Shown here in pieces: positions 15,046 through 22,694 of a stretch of 46,908 bases of DNA. The position numbers and the translations under genes are program-made. Every line of letters begins with the position of its first letter. Positions within the stretch are counted from its first letter, which is position 1. Under the pieces are notes generated by a model. The model was not told the DNA's origin and searched no databases. It saw only the letters and a program-made list of their open reading frames with translations. Source of the stretch: a virus. The stretch lies in IMG/VR virus record IMGVR_UViG_3300042731_001176, positions 1-46,908 of that record; one strand, given 5' to 3'.

Positions 15046-16368
15046 ATGGCATTGAGCGTTGATAAATTAACAGTAGAGTCACTACAAGTCGGTGAACTAG
15101 GCGACAGACTTGTCGAAGTTCACGAGTCCATTCTAGACTTAAGCATCGACCTGTCTGCTGACATGGTGAGCCAGTTGACCTTCACAGTCAGCGACCCCTA
15201 CCTAAAGTTACACAACAATAACTATTTTATGATCGGTCGAACCGTATCCTACGGCGACTACAAGTTTGAGGTCGCTGCTGTTGACCTAAAGTTTGGTAGA
15301 GCAGCACAAATCAGCGTGACTGCACGGTCGCAGGCTACACAGAAACTTCGGCGGGAGAAAGGCCAGAAAAACTTTGGCCGTATTTCTCCTTCCACGTTTG
15401 CTGCTCAAGCGGCTGCTCGGGTAGGTCTATCGTTCTTTGGTGAGGACTCACCGGTTGACGGACAGATTATCCGCACTCAGAAAGACAATACAGACGAATC
15501 GACTTTTGACGTGTTGAAGAAGTTAGCCAATGCTAACGAGTTCCGATTCTTTGAAGCAAATAACACGATGTTTTTTGCGTCGGAAGAGTACATTGTTAAG
15601 AATCAGGGCAAGTTTGAAATTCATTTAGATATGGCAGGCTTGGGTACTCCTTCTTCTGCTGCGTTTTTCCCTTCAGGTGGGAATATCCGTAGGTCTTCAG
15701 ATGGTGAGAAAACTGCGTCTGCTTCGTTTCAGTTGTTACCGTCTAAGTCGGCGTATTCGATTTACCCCGGATCGTCTTTTACTGTGACTGGTGTAGAGAA
15801 CTTTAAACAGCCGTTTATGGTAGACAGGGTACAAATGCGGGCTGGTGAGCAGCAACTTGTGCGTATCTCTGGCACGTCTGTTGAGGAAACCCCAGATTCT
15901 AGTTGTAACACACAAACATTCCAGATCGGTGTACGGGGCAGCGACTGCGTGAAGAGAATTCAGCAGGCAGTCGGAACAATCGTGGACGGTTGGTGGGGAC
16001 CACTCACACAGGCTGCTGTGCTACGCTATCAGCGTGCAAACGACCTACCTGCTGACGGTATTTGGAATGCTGACGATTGGGCAAAACTTGAAGGAACTTA
16101 CACACGGCCTAACCCGTCGTTCCGACCTTCAGATGGCAATGAGTTGCCTTTGACGGGGGTTACGATTCTTGACGTGTTCCCTGCGGACAAGCAGATTAGC
16201 ACTAGTGCCGGTTGGCGTTATGTTATTCAAAAACGTGAACTACCGTTACCGTACCCGTGGAACGACGGAGATTACAACACACCAGAATCGGGGTACGATA
16301 TTATTGCAGAGTACATAAACAAATGGTCAAAATGGATTCGTGACAACGACCTTCCCGTGGTCACATAA
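15046..16368 (+). CDS. Baseplate hub protein (gp27/gpD-like) with embedded peptidoglycan-binding domain
   Basis: 440 residues. Residues 1 to about 285 follow hub/late-control-D proteins: ILDLSIDLSADMVSQLTFTVSDP, AAQISVTARSQATQKLRR, and STFDVLKKLANANEFRFFEANNTMFFAS, in which the hub domain binds the spike. Residues about 290-350 are a peptidoglycan-binding-1 domain (VRGSDCVKRIQQAVG, VDGWWGPLTQAAVLRYQ, DGIWNADDWAKL). A further 90-residue C-terminal segment follows. A wall-binding module inside the hub would position the spike on peptidoglycan during injection. It is followed 15 bases later by the spike gene. Confidence 0.75.
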   Translation: MALSVDKLTVESLQVGELGDRLVEVHESILDLSIDLSADMVSQLTFTVSDPYLKLHNNNYFMIGRTVSYGDYKFEVAAVDLKFGRAAQISVTARSQATQKLRREKGQKNFGRISPSTFAAQAAARVGLSFFGEDSPVDGQIIRTQKDNTDESTFDVLKKLANANEFRFFEANNTMFFASEEYIVKNQGKFEIHLDMAGLGTPSSAAFFPSGGNIRRSSDGEKTASASFQLLPSKSAYSIYPGSSFTVTGVENFKQPFMVDRVQMRAGEQQLVRISGTSVEETPDSSCNTQTFQIGVRGSDCVKRIQQAVGTIVDGWWGPLTQAAVLRYQRANDLPADGIWNADDWAKLEGTYTRPNPSFRPSDGNELPLTGVTILDVFPADKQISTSAGWRYVIQKRELPLPYPWNDGDYNTPESGYDIIAEYINKWSKWIRDNDLPVVT

Positions 16369-16382
16369 AGTAGGATAATGTT

Positions 16383-19300
16383 ATGAGTAGACGAACATCT
16401 AGATCAACATCTTTCACGAGCGGCGTTAATCCTGTTGGCCCATTCCGTGCCAAGGTAGTCGGCGTTTCGGGAGGGCTGGCGTCTATCAAGATTCCACGTT
16501 TGGGTTTGAATAATGTTTATGAGGACGTGCCGTATTCTGGGTTTGTGCCGAGTGTGGGCACGGATGTGTGGGCTTTCTTTATTGAGGGCGATGCTTCCCG
16601 TCCTATGATTATTGTGAGTGCCGAGGATTCGCAGTCTGACATTAATGAGATTGTTGCTGGCACGAACTTGAATGGTGGCGGCACGGGCGGTTCGATTACT
16701 CTTAATCTTGATGACGATATCACGTTGTCTACGGTAACGGCTGACGGTTTTTACGGCGACTTGTATGGTGCTATTCATATTCTTGTAAAGAACGTAAGTG
16801 GCGGCTCTCTAACTAAGGGCACTCCTGTGTATGCTACGGGTGCTGTGGGTGCTTCTGGCGCTGTGGAAGTTGAAGCGTCTTTGGCTGGTACTGGCTCTAC
16901 GATGCCTGCTATGGGTTTGTTGGATCAGGACTTGGCGAACAATGGTGAAGGCGACGTTGTTGTTTCTGGTGTTTTGCAGCACATTGATACCGACACTCCG
17001 GGTTATAGTGTGGGTGACGAGTTGTACGTTGCGGCGTCTGGTGGTTTGACAACGACTCGGCCTACGGGTTCTTCTGAGTTGGTTCAGAAGATTGGTAAGG
17101 TTATTCGTGTTCAGCAGAATACTGGCGAGATTTTGGTTCAGGGCGCTGGCCGTACTAATGATGTTCCGAACTCGTTTACTACTAGTGGTGATGTTACTGT
17201 TGGCGGCGACTTGACTGTCAATGGCACCACGGTCACGCTGAATACCGAAACTTTGACTGTTGAAGATAACATTATTTTGCTTAACTCTAATGTTTCTGGT
17301 ACTCCGTCTTTGGATGCTGGTATTGAGGTTGAGCGTGGTTCTTCTAGTAATGTGTCGTTTTTGTGGGATGAGTCCGCTGATGCGTGGACTATTGGGGCGG
17401 TTGATTTTGTAGTTGATACGAATACGTTGTTTGTAGATGCTTCAACAGATCGTGTCGGTATCGGCACAACCAGCCCTGACTCTGTACTTGAAGTTTCTGA
17501 CGGGACTGAAGCAAAAATCATTCTTGATGACACGGGCGGTACGGTCGGTGCGGCAACGAATAGCCACGTGGAGTTTCAAGCGGGCGGCTCTGAGGCGGGT
17601 TATGTTGGTTTCAGTAATGTCGGGGATGGGACGATGCGGTTACGTAACGAGAACGGCATCCTCATACTTGAGACGTTGACGGACGATAATTTGTCTCTTC
17701 GGACTAATAATACGACCCGTCTTACTGTGACTGGCACCGGCAGTGTCGGTATCGGCACAACCCCTGATGCAAAGTTTCATGTTGATGGCGGCACGAGTGA
17801 CACGAACATTCGTGTCACATCTTCTGACGCAGGTGCCTACATAGGTTTTGATGACTCAACTACGACTGGGGATTGGTGGCGACAAAGAGTAGGCGTTCAA
17901 GGTAACAGTCTAGTGTTTCAGACTAACGGTGCCACTCGGATGGATATTTCTTCATCGGGTACTGTAAGTGTCGGTGGTTCTCGTGTACTTACCACTGCTG
18001 ACGAAGGCTCAGGTAACGGTCTAGACGCCGACACTTTAGACGGTAGCCACGCTTCCTCGTTTATCACTACGTCCACTACGCAACCAAATGACATTTACAT
18101 ACGGCAAACTAGTCCTACGGTTTATTTCCGTGATACTGACCATCGCTCAGCAATGATCCACGTCAACAGCGACATTTTTTATATCTTGCGTGGCAGTGGC
18201 GATGACAGCACGAGTTGGGCGCAGCACAACAGCCATTGGCCGATGCAGATTAATCTTAATGACAATAACGTCACTTTTGGTGGCGACATTTACATGCGTG
18301 CGGTCAACGCCAACAGGCCGTATATTAATCGGGTAGGCGGCATCTTCTTCACTTGGGATAGTGATACTTACGGCACGAACACCCATCATAGCATTCGTTC
18401 TACCGATGGAGACAGTTGGACTGACTGTATCACTATCAACTCGTTCGGTAATATCCGAATGAACTTTGACAGCAACAGCAATGGCACCAACACGTTCACT
18501 ATCGGTCATCAGACGACCGGTACAGCAAATACTCTCTTTACGTTAAGTGAGGCAGGTGATATTACTCTTTACGGATATCTTCACGCTGCAACAAACAATC
18601 AAGACGAAGTGTTTAGAGTCGGGGATGATGCGTGGATTGGTGATACCGACGCTTCTCATACTCTAAGTATTTTTAGTACTAGTTCTGATACACAAGGTAA
18701 AATTCAGTTCTGTAAAGCCACTGGTCCAACCATCGGAGCACAAGACACCACATACTTCCGAATGTACTCACAGGTTGTTGCAAGTGGTCTTGCGACAACG
18801 ACCGGAAATAACACGATTCGTTACAACTCCAGCAGTGTTCTTTTGAAGTTCACCTCGTTACGTGAAAAGAAGCAAGACATTACACCCATTACGGGCGTTC
18901 TGGACTACTTGAATGAGAAATCACCGCTGTACAACTTGGAACCAGTAATGTTCCATGAGAGAGATCAAGAGATTGACGGGCAGACGTTCAACTCTGGCCG
19001 TGGCGAATGGGTGCTCGGCTTTATCGCTGAAGATGTCCACGAAGTTGCGCCTGAACTTACTTCTATGGATGAAGATGGCGCTTTATCTTCTGTCTCTCTT
19101 GAGTCTATGGTTCCGCTGTTAGTTGCTGAGATTCAGCGTCTTGGCGGTTTGGTAGAAGAGTTGTACAGTAATGCAAACCCGGATTGGGATGCACCGACAC
19201 CACGGCCTGATACTCGTGGTGATGCAGAAAAGGCAGTGTTTGATGCTGCTGCTTTAGCGATTGCGGTAGAGACGGAGGCTGAGCGGGTTCGTTTGGCTGA

Positions 19301-19415
19301 GGCCGACGCTGCGGCTATGGCTTACCGTGAGGCTCAGCAGGCGGAGCGGGCGGCGGCTCAGGAAGCAGCGTTGGCTGCGGATTCTGAAGCCACTGCGGCA
19401 GAAGCCGAAGAATAA
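16383..19415 (+). CDS. Baseplate spike fused to a long fibre with S74 intramolecular chaperone
   Basis: 1010 residues. The N-terminus, about 15-85 (GPFRAKVVGVSGGLASIKIP, YSGFVPSVGTDVWAFFIEGDASRPMII), looks like the OB-fold of gp5/VgrG-type spikes, fitting its place after the hub. A Gly/Thr/Ser-rich beta fibre follows, with two VGIGTT modules near residues 358 and 455. Residues about 822-925 are a chaperone of endosialidase / peptidase S74 domain (TSLREKKQDITPITGVLDYL, GFIAEDVHEVAPEL). It folds trimeric fibres and then cleaves itself off, with Ser-Lys of the SLREKK segment the expected dyad. The last 70 residues are an Ala/Glu coiled coil. A spike plus full-length fibre in one chain is unusual. 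Confidence 0.75.
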   Translation: MSRRTSRSTSFTSGVNPVGPFRAKVVGVSGGLASIKIPRLGLNNVYEDVPYSGFVPSVGTDVWAFFIEGDASRPMIIVSAEDSQSDINEIVAGTNLNGGGTGGSITLNLDDDITLSTVTADGFYGDLYGAIHILVKNVSGGSLTKGTPVYATGAVGASGAVEVEASLAGTGSTMPAMGLLDQDLANNGEGDVVVSGVLQHIDTDTPGYSVGDELYVAASGGLTTTRPTGSSELVQKIGKVIRVQQNTGEILVQGAGRTNDVPNSFTTSGDVTVGGDLTVNGTTVTLNTETLTVEDNIILLNSNVSGTPSLDAGIEVERGSSSNVSFLWDESADAWTIGAVDFVVDTNTLFVDASTDRVGIGTTSPDSVLEVSDGTEAKIILDDTGGTVGAATNSHVEFQAGGSEAGYVGFSNVGDGTMRLRNENGILILETLTDDNLSLRTNNTTRLTVTGTGSVGIGTTPDAKFHVDGGTSDTNIRVTSSDAGAYIGFDDSTTTGDWWRQRVGVQGNSLVFQTNGATRMDISSSGTVSVGGSRVLTTADEGSGNGLDADTLDGSHASSFITTSTTQPNDIYIRQTSPTVYFRDTDHRSAMIHVNSDIFYILRGSGDDSTSWAQHNSHWPMQINLNDNNVTFGGDIYMRAVNANRPYINRVGGIFFTWDSDTYGTNTHHSIRSTDGDSWTDCITINSFGNIRMNFDSNSNGTNTFTIGHQTTGTANTLFTLSEAGDITLYGYLHAATNNQDEVFRVGDDAWIGDTDASHTLSIFSTSSDTQGKIQFCKATGPTIGAQDTTYFRMYSQVVASGLATTTGNNTIRYNSSSVLLKFTSLREKKQDITPITGVLDYLNEKSPLYNLEPVMFHERDQEIDGQTFNSGRGEWVLGFIAEDVHEVAPELTSMDEDGALSSVSLESMVPLLVAEIQRLGGLVEELYSNANPDWDAPTPRPDTRGDAEKAVFDAAALAIAVETEAERVRLAEADAAAMAYREAQQAERAAAQEAALAADSEATAAEAEE

Positions 19416-19445
19416 TAGTCTATCTAAACTTTATATATTCAGGTA

Positions 19446-19473
19446 TTGACACATACCGACAGTCTGGTAGACT
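19446..19473 (+). promoter_or_regulatory. Promoter for the lysis cassette
   Basis: Perfect TTGACA (19446-19451), 16-base spacer and TAGACT (19468-19473). Transcription would start at about 19480, giving a leader of roughly 29 bases that carries GAAGGAG before ATG 19509. Confidence 0.65.
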
Positions 19474-19508
19474 AGAGAGATATGTTTCCAACCCCGAAGG
19501 AGTCGAAC

Positions 19509-20264
19509 ATGTTTCCCAAATCTTTCACGTCGTTTTTGGCACCCCTTGCAGCAGTTCTACTGCTGGCAGGCTGTGCTGCTGACGACCCCTTAAACATCAA
19601 CCAGCCTGAAGTACAGCCCTATCTTCCCCCTGCGGAACTCGCACCTATCGACATTGCGCCCATTGAAGAAGAGCCTACGGCTGTACTAGAGCCAAACTAC
19701 GATCCTGTCCCCTACATAGACTTTACCGTACTGGAACCCGTCACAACGGTTCTATTAGACGAGTATGCTTGGGGTGACGGAGATAACGTGGAAGACCTAC
19801 AAGAGTTCTTGGGCGTTACAGTAGACGGCGACTACGGACCTCAGACCCGAACGGCTCACGTTAAACTGCTAGAAGGTATGGGGTGGAGCACGGACAACGT
19901 TCCTGATTCGCCTTCCACGGGGTCATCTACCAGATACAATCCGAACGCTACTCCTCAGTGTACCGAGTGGTGGGATACGGCTAGGGCGGTCGGCTGGGCA
20001 GAAGATCGTCTGCCTAAGTTGGGTCGAATTATGTTTGCTGAGAGCCGTTGTACGCACGATGTGATTTCCCCTACCAAGGATTACGGTTTGACTCAGATCA
20101 ACTGGGCGGCTCATGGCGGCTGGTTGACGGACGCTGGTATTACTCGTGACATGCTTTTGGATGCTTCCACGAACTTGGCACAGGCTAAGCGGATTGCGGA
20201 CTATGCAGAGCGGCATTACGGTTGTTGGAGCCAGCCGTGGTACATGTCTGGGGACTGGTGCTAA
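19509..20264 (+). CDS. Lipoprotein with lysozyme/transglycosylase-like domain
   Basis: About 251 residues. MFPKSFTSFLAPLAAVLLLAGC is a lipoprotein signal peptide, with lipobox LAGC and lipidated Cys22. An acidic Pro-rich linker and a degenerate peptidoglycan-binding repeat (VEDLQEFLGVTVDGDYGPQT) follow. The C-terminal 110 residues resemble an SLT/lysozyme-type domain: WAEDRLPKLGRIMFAESRC with the probable catalytic Glu, and DYGLTQINWAAHGGW. The ATG at 19509 is chosen because GAAGGAG lies six bases upstream and it gives a clean signal peptide. ATG 19482 would add nine residues and have only an eight-base gap from the -10 box. It is probably anchored outside the cell membrane and helps wall breakdown or blocks superinfection. 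Confidence 0.8.
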   Translation: MFPKSFTSFLAPLAAVLLLAGCAADDPLNINQPEVQPYLPPAELAPIDIAPIEEEPTAVLEPNYDPVPYIDFTVLEPVTTVLLDEYAWGDGDNVEDLQEFLGVTVDGDYGPQTRTAHVKLLEGMGWSTDNVPDSPSTGSSTRYNPNATPQCTEWWDTARAVGWAEDRLPKLGRIMFAESRCTHDVISPTKDYGLTQINWAAHGGWLTDAGITRDMLLDASTNLAQAKRIADYAERHYGCWSQPWYMSGDWC

Positions 20265-20273
20265 ATACCTAAT

Positions 20274-20299
20274 TTAGCCAAGTTAACCATTTTGGCTAA
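20274..20299 (+). terminator. Hairpin after the lipoprotein gene
   Basis: TTAGCCAA (20274-20281) pairs with TTGGCTAA (20292-20299) across a 10-base loop. No T tract follows, so it may be a processing or pausing site rather than a full terminator. A possible promoter (TTGGCT, 17 bases, TATAAG at 20315-20320) starts within its 3' arm. Confidence 0.4.
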
Positions 20300-20356
20300 C
20301 TATTCCTACTAGAATATAAGTGATCACACAACTTCTAGTGGAAGGGATTCCCCGAC

Positions 20357-21319
20357 ATGGCAAAACGACCCTATACTGGCTGGGACCGGAACAGTTCTGG
20401 CAGGCGTGCAGGCACTGAAGCACTTATCAAACAAATTAAGTTTTGGAGTGGTGGGGGCCTGTGGCATAATGGCTCTTGGTTAGTCAGGCCGATGAGAGGA
20501 AAAAGTAATCCAAGTGTTCACGGAACAGGCCGTGCTTTTGACCTTTCTTGGCGTGGTGGAAAATACGGCGGATATGGCAACTACGATGAAGCAAAAGTTT
20601 GGTATGACTTTTTCTGTGAGCACGCAGATGAACTAGAGATTGAAGCAGTCTTCGACTACTATCCCCGCCCTTACGGTAGAGGCTACAAATGCGACAGGGA
20701 CGCTACAATCGTGTATTCACGTAAAGCGTTTTCTGGCTCCCCCGGAGGAGATTGGTTTCATCTAGAAGTTTCAAATAAATACGCCGATGATGCCGATTTC
20801 TACAACAAGAAGATGCCAGAGTTGATCGCAGGTATCAAGCCTGAGGCTCCGGCTAAGCCTGCTCCTGTGGAAGATGCTCCGGCTGTCGTAGATAACCCGA
20901 CGGGCGAAGATTATCCCGGTCACCCGATTGACAAGGGCCATGAACACAAAGACGAAGTAAAGATGGTTCAGTCCAAAGTTGGTGCTACAGTTGACGGTGA
21001 CTTTGGACCTAAGACCGAAGCCGCAGTTAAGGCGTGGCAGAAAGCCAATGGCCTTACCGCAGACGGCGTAGTCGGTCCCGTGACTTGGAAAGCCATGTTT
21101 GGTGAAGAAAAGAAGACCACCCGTGAGTACCCCGGAACTCCTCTCAAGGTTGGCTCCGAAGGTGATGACGTTAGAGCAGTGCAAGCCGTTGTAGACGCCC
21201 ACGTTGACGGAGACTTCGGTCCAAAGACTGAAGCGTCTGTTAAAATATGGCAGGGAGCCAATGGTCGGCTCACTGATGGTATTGTTGGACCTAAAACGTG
21301 GAAAGCGATGTTTGACTGA
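20357..21319 (+). CDS. Endolysin: M15-like peptidase with two peptidoglycan-binding domains
   Basis: 320 residues. Residues 1 to about 150 carry an M15/VanY-like zinc site: SVHGTGRAFDLSW supplies His and Asp, and GGDWFHLEV supplies the last His. A Pro/Ala linker (about 155-190) leads to two peptidoglycan-binding-1 repeats at about 193-250 and 260-320. Both have the phrase VDGDFGPKTEA and end in VGPxTWKAMF. The enzyme should cleave wall cross-links at lysis. There is no signal peptide, so export depends on a holin, and the next gene (overlap TGATG at 21317-21321) is a good holin candidate. The second repeat pair looks like a recent tandem duplication. Confidence 0.88.
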   Translation: MAKRPYTGWDRNSSGRRAGTEALIKQIKFWSGGGLWHNGSWLVRPMRGKSNPSVHGTGRAFDLSWRGGKYGGYGNYDEAKVWYDFFCEHADELEIEAVFDYYPRPYGRGYKCDRDATIVYSRKAFSGSPGGDWFHLEVSNKYADDADFYNKKMPELIAGIKPEAPAKPAPVEDAPAVVDNPTGEDYPGHPIDKGHEHKDEVKMVQSKVGATVDGDFGPKTEAAVKAWQKANGLTADGVVGPVTWKAMFGEEKKTTREYPGTPLKVGSEGDDVRAVQAVVDAHVDGDFGPKTEASVKIWQGANGRLTDGIVGPKTWKAMFD

Positions 21320-21534
21320 TGAAAGAAAAGATTATGTACGTCCTCGCAGTCGGAGTGATGGCTTGTATTCTAGTGGCCATCATTGGTGACTATGTAGTGG
21401 CATCTTTTGAGACTTTTGAAACTGGTGAGCCGGTTGATGTGTCGTCTGACGTAATGACTCTTGTGCAGACAGCACTTGGTGGCGTAATCGGTATCATTGG
21501 CGGTTACTTTGGTGCTAAAGGCTCAAAGGATTGA
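21319..21534 (+). CDS. Probable holin, two membrane segments
   Basis: 71 residues. TM1 lies at about 5-25 (IMYVLAVGVMACILVAIIGDY). A short acidic loop (ETFETGEPVDVSSD) follows, then TM2 at about 47-65 (VQTALGGVIGIIGGYFGA), and a basic end (KGSKD). Size, charge pattern and position directly after the endolysin fit a class II holin that forms the membrane lesion for endolysin release. The start ATG overlaps the endolysin TGA and its own TGA overlaps the next ATG, so expression is coupled. Confidence 0.75.
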   Translation: MKEKIMYVLAVGVMACILVAIIGDYVVASFETFETGEPVDVSSDVMTLVQTALGGVIGIIGGYFGAKGSKD

Positions 21535-21893
21535 TGCGTTTTTTCTACGAAGCCCGTATTGATAGAATCGTAGACGGCGATACAGTTGATCTTATCATTG
21601 ATTTAGGTTTTGATGTATCGTATAAAGCCCGAGTGCGACTTCACGGCGTCAACACTCCTGAAACCCGTACCCGAGACTTAGAGGAAAAGGCGCTAGGTCT
21701 TGCCGCTAAAGACTATGTGTCTAATTGGTTGGGGGCGCATGAGACGGTGTATGTCCGAACTCTGAAAGACGGTAGCGGTAAGTACGGTAGAATACTGGGC
21801 TACATTTATTCGGATGAAGCGATGATGAATTGTCTTAACGACGACATTATTGATTCAGGTCATGGAGAGGCTTACCACGGCGGAAAGCGGTAA
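21534..21893 (+). CDS. SNase-like (thermonuclease family) nuclease
   Basis: 119 residues with the staphylococcal nuclease pattern: RIVDGDTVDLIIDLG (calcium-ligand region), YKARVRLHGVNTPETR with the catalytic Arg and Glu, and GSGKYGRILGYIY with the second catalytic Arg. The residue matching the Asp40 calcium ligand of the staphylococcal enzyme is Asn here, as in many phage relatives. There is no signal peptide, so it acts inside the cell, perhaps degrading host DNA or processing phage DNA. The ATG at 21534 shares bases with the holin stop. Confidence 0.85.
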   Translation: MRFFYEARIDRIVDGDTVDLIIDLGFDVSYKARVRLHGVNTPETRTRDLEEKALGLAAKDYVSNWLGAHETVYVRTLKDGSGKYGRILGYIYSDEAMMNCLNDDIIDSGHGEAYHGGKR

Positions 21894-21894
21894 C

Positions 21895-21923
21895 TTGACC
21901 CGCTGCTTGCAATGCAGTAAGAT
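21895..21923 (+). promoter_or_regulatory. Leaderless promoter for the gene at 21930
   Basis: TTGACC (21895-21900), 17-base spacer and TAAGAT (21918-21923), ending six bases before ATG 21930. No Shine-Dalgarno. Confidence 0.7.
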
Positions 21924-21929
21924 ACCATC

Positions 21930-22448
21930 ATGGAGAAAAAGGTAGTTCATCAAGCCTCTGAGGCAGGCAAGTTTCGTGACCCTAACGATGGCATGAAGCG
22001 TGCTCTAGATTTGTTGATCGCTAAAGACGGTGCATTCCGAACCACAGAACGTTGGGTTTGGGAAGCCACTAAAGACCTTGTTAAGCAGGGCGTGGTTCAG
22101 GTTGAAGACGAAAGCACCCTAACTATTGGACCCGACTTTGAGCAGTTCTTGTTGAAGATGTCCTCTGTTGACTCTTCGTTCAATTCCACGCTTTCATCGT
22201 ACCGTGCGTTACTGAATGATCAGATTGACCGGTATAGTGTGCGTGATGACGCAGTAATGGAGAAGTTGGCTTCATTAGCGACTGCGGATGAAAAGATTGT
22301 GTATCTAACTAGCGTCTTGTCGGAGACTTACGCTAAGACGGCTCAGATGATTGCGAAAACGACAGCGATGGAAGCCAAGTTGGCTGAGTTAGATGTGGCT
22401 TTGTCGGTTTTAGAGAGCATGACGTTTGATGAGGATTCTGACCGCTAA
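21930..22448 (+). CDS. Hypothetical helical protein, 172 aa
   Basis: Not recognised. The 172 residues include a winged-helix-like N-terminal stretch (DGMKRALDLLIAKDGAFRTTERWVWEATKDLVKQGVVQV) and a long C-terminal helix with heptad-like spacing (KTAQMIAKTTAMEAKLAELDVALSVLES), probably a coiled coil. It starts the replication-type gene block, has its own leaderless promoter, and overlaps the next gene, a small winged-helix protein, by about 20 bases. A DNA-binding or regulatory role is plausible but unproven. Confidence 0.6.
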   Translation: MEKKVVHQASEAGKFRDPNDGMKRALDLLIAKDGAFRTTERWVWEATKDLVKQGVVQVEDESTLTIGPDFEQFLLKMSSVDSSFNSTLSSYRALLNDQIDRYSVRDDAVMEKLASLATADEKIVYLTSVLSETYAKTAQMIAKTTAMEAKLAELDVALSVLESMTFDEDSDR

Positions 22449-22671
22449 TGCTCGGGTGCTGCTTGCGGTTTTAGAGCATCCCGAAAAGACGCAAAGAGAG
22501 ATTGCACAAATGCTAAACATGCGATATCAGCACGTATGGCGGGCACTAGATAGGCTCGTTAAAGAAGGTATACTAGAAAAACGACGAGAGAACAGGAGGA
22601 CATATTTCGTTGCCGCCGAAGGCTTTTGGCAGATGGATGACATCAAACGACTAAAGGCTTGCGTCATCTAA
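22429..22671 (+). CDS. Small winged helix-turn-helix DNA-binding protein
   Basis: 80 residues almost wholly occupied by a MarR/ArsR-style winged helix: LLAVLEHPEKTQREIAQMLN, then the recognition helix YQHVWRALDRLVKEGILEKR, then the wing ENRRTYFVAAEG. Probably a transcription regulator. ATG 22429 is taken as the start (a TTG lies one codon upstream). It overlaps the preceding gene, and the promoter of the following exonuclease gene lies inside its last codons (22659-22687), so its expression may be linked to control of that promoter. Confidence 0.7.
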   Translation: MRILTANARVLLAVLEHPEKTQREIAQMLNMRYQHVWRALDRLVKEGILEKRRENRRTYFVAAEGFWQMDDIKRLKACVI

Positions 22672-22687
22672 CGAAATGTGTTACACT
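22659..22687 (+). promoter_or_regulatory. Leaderless promoter for the exonuclease gene
   Basis: TTGCGT (22659-22664), 17-base spacer and TACACT (22682-22687), ending seven bases before ATG 22695. It overlaps the end of the winged-helix gene. No Shine-Dalgarno. Confidence 0.65.
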
Positions 22688-22694
22688 TATACAA

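Noticed and set aside
19482-19508. ATG at 19482 as start of the lipoprotein gene
   Set aside because: It would be a leaderless start, but the -10 box is eight bases away and ATG 19509 has a good GAAGGAG site and gives a normal lipoprotein signal peptide.
22659-22694. Exonuclease start at TTG 22659
   Set aside because: The 12 extra codons lie on the promoter itself; the transcript would start at about 22695, where the conserved domain begins.
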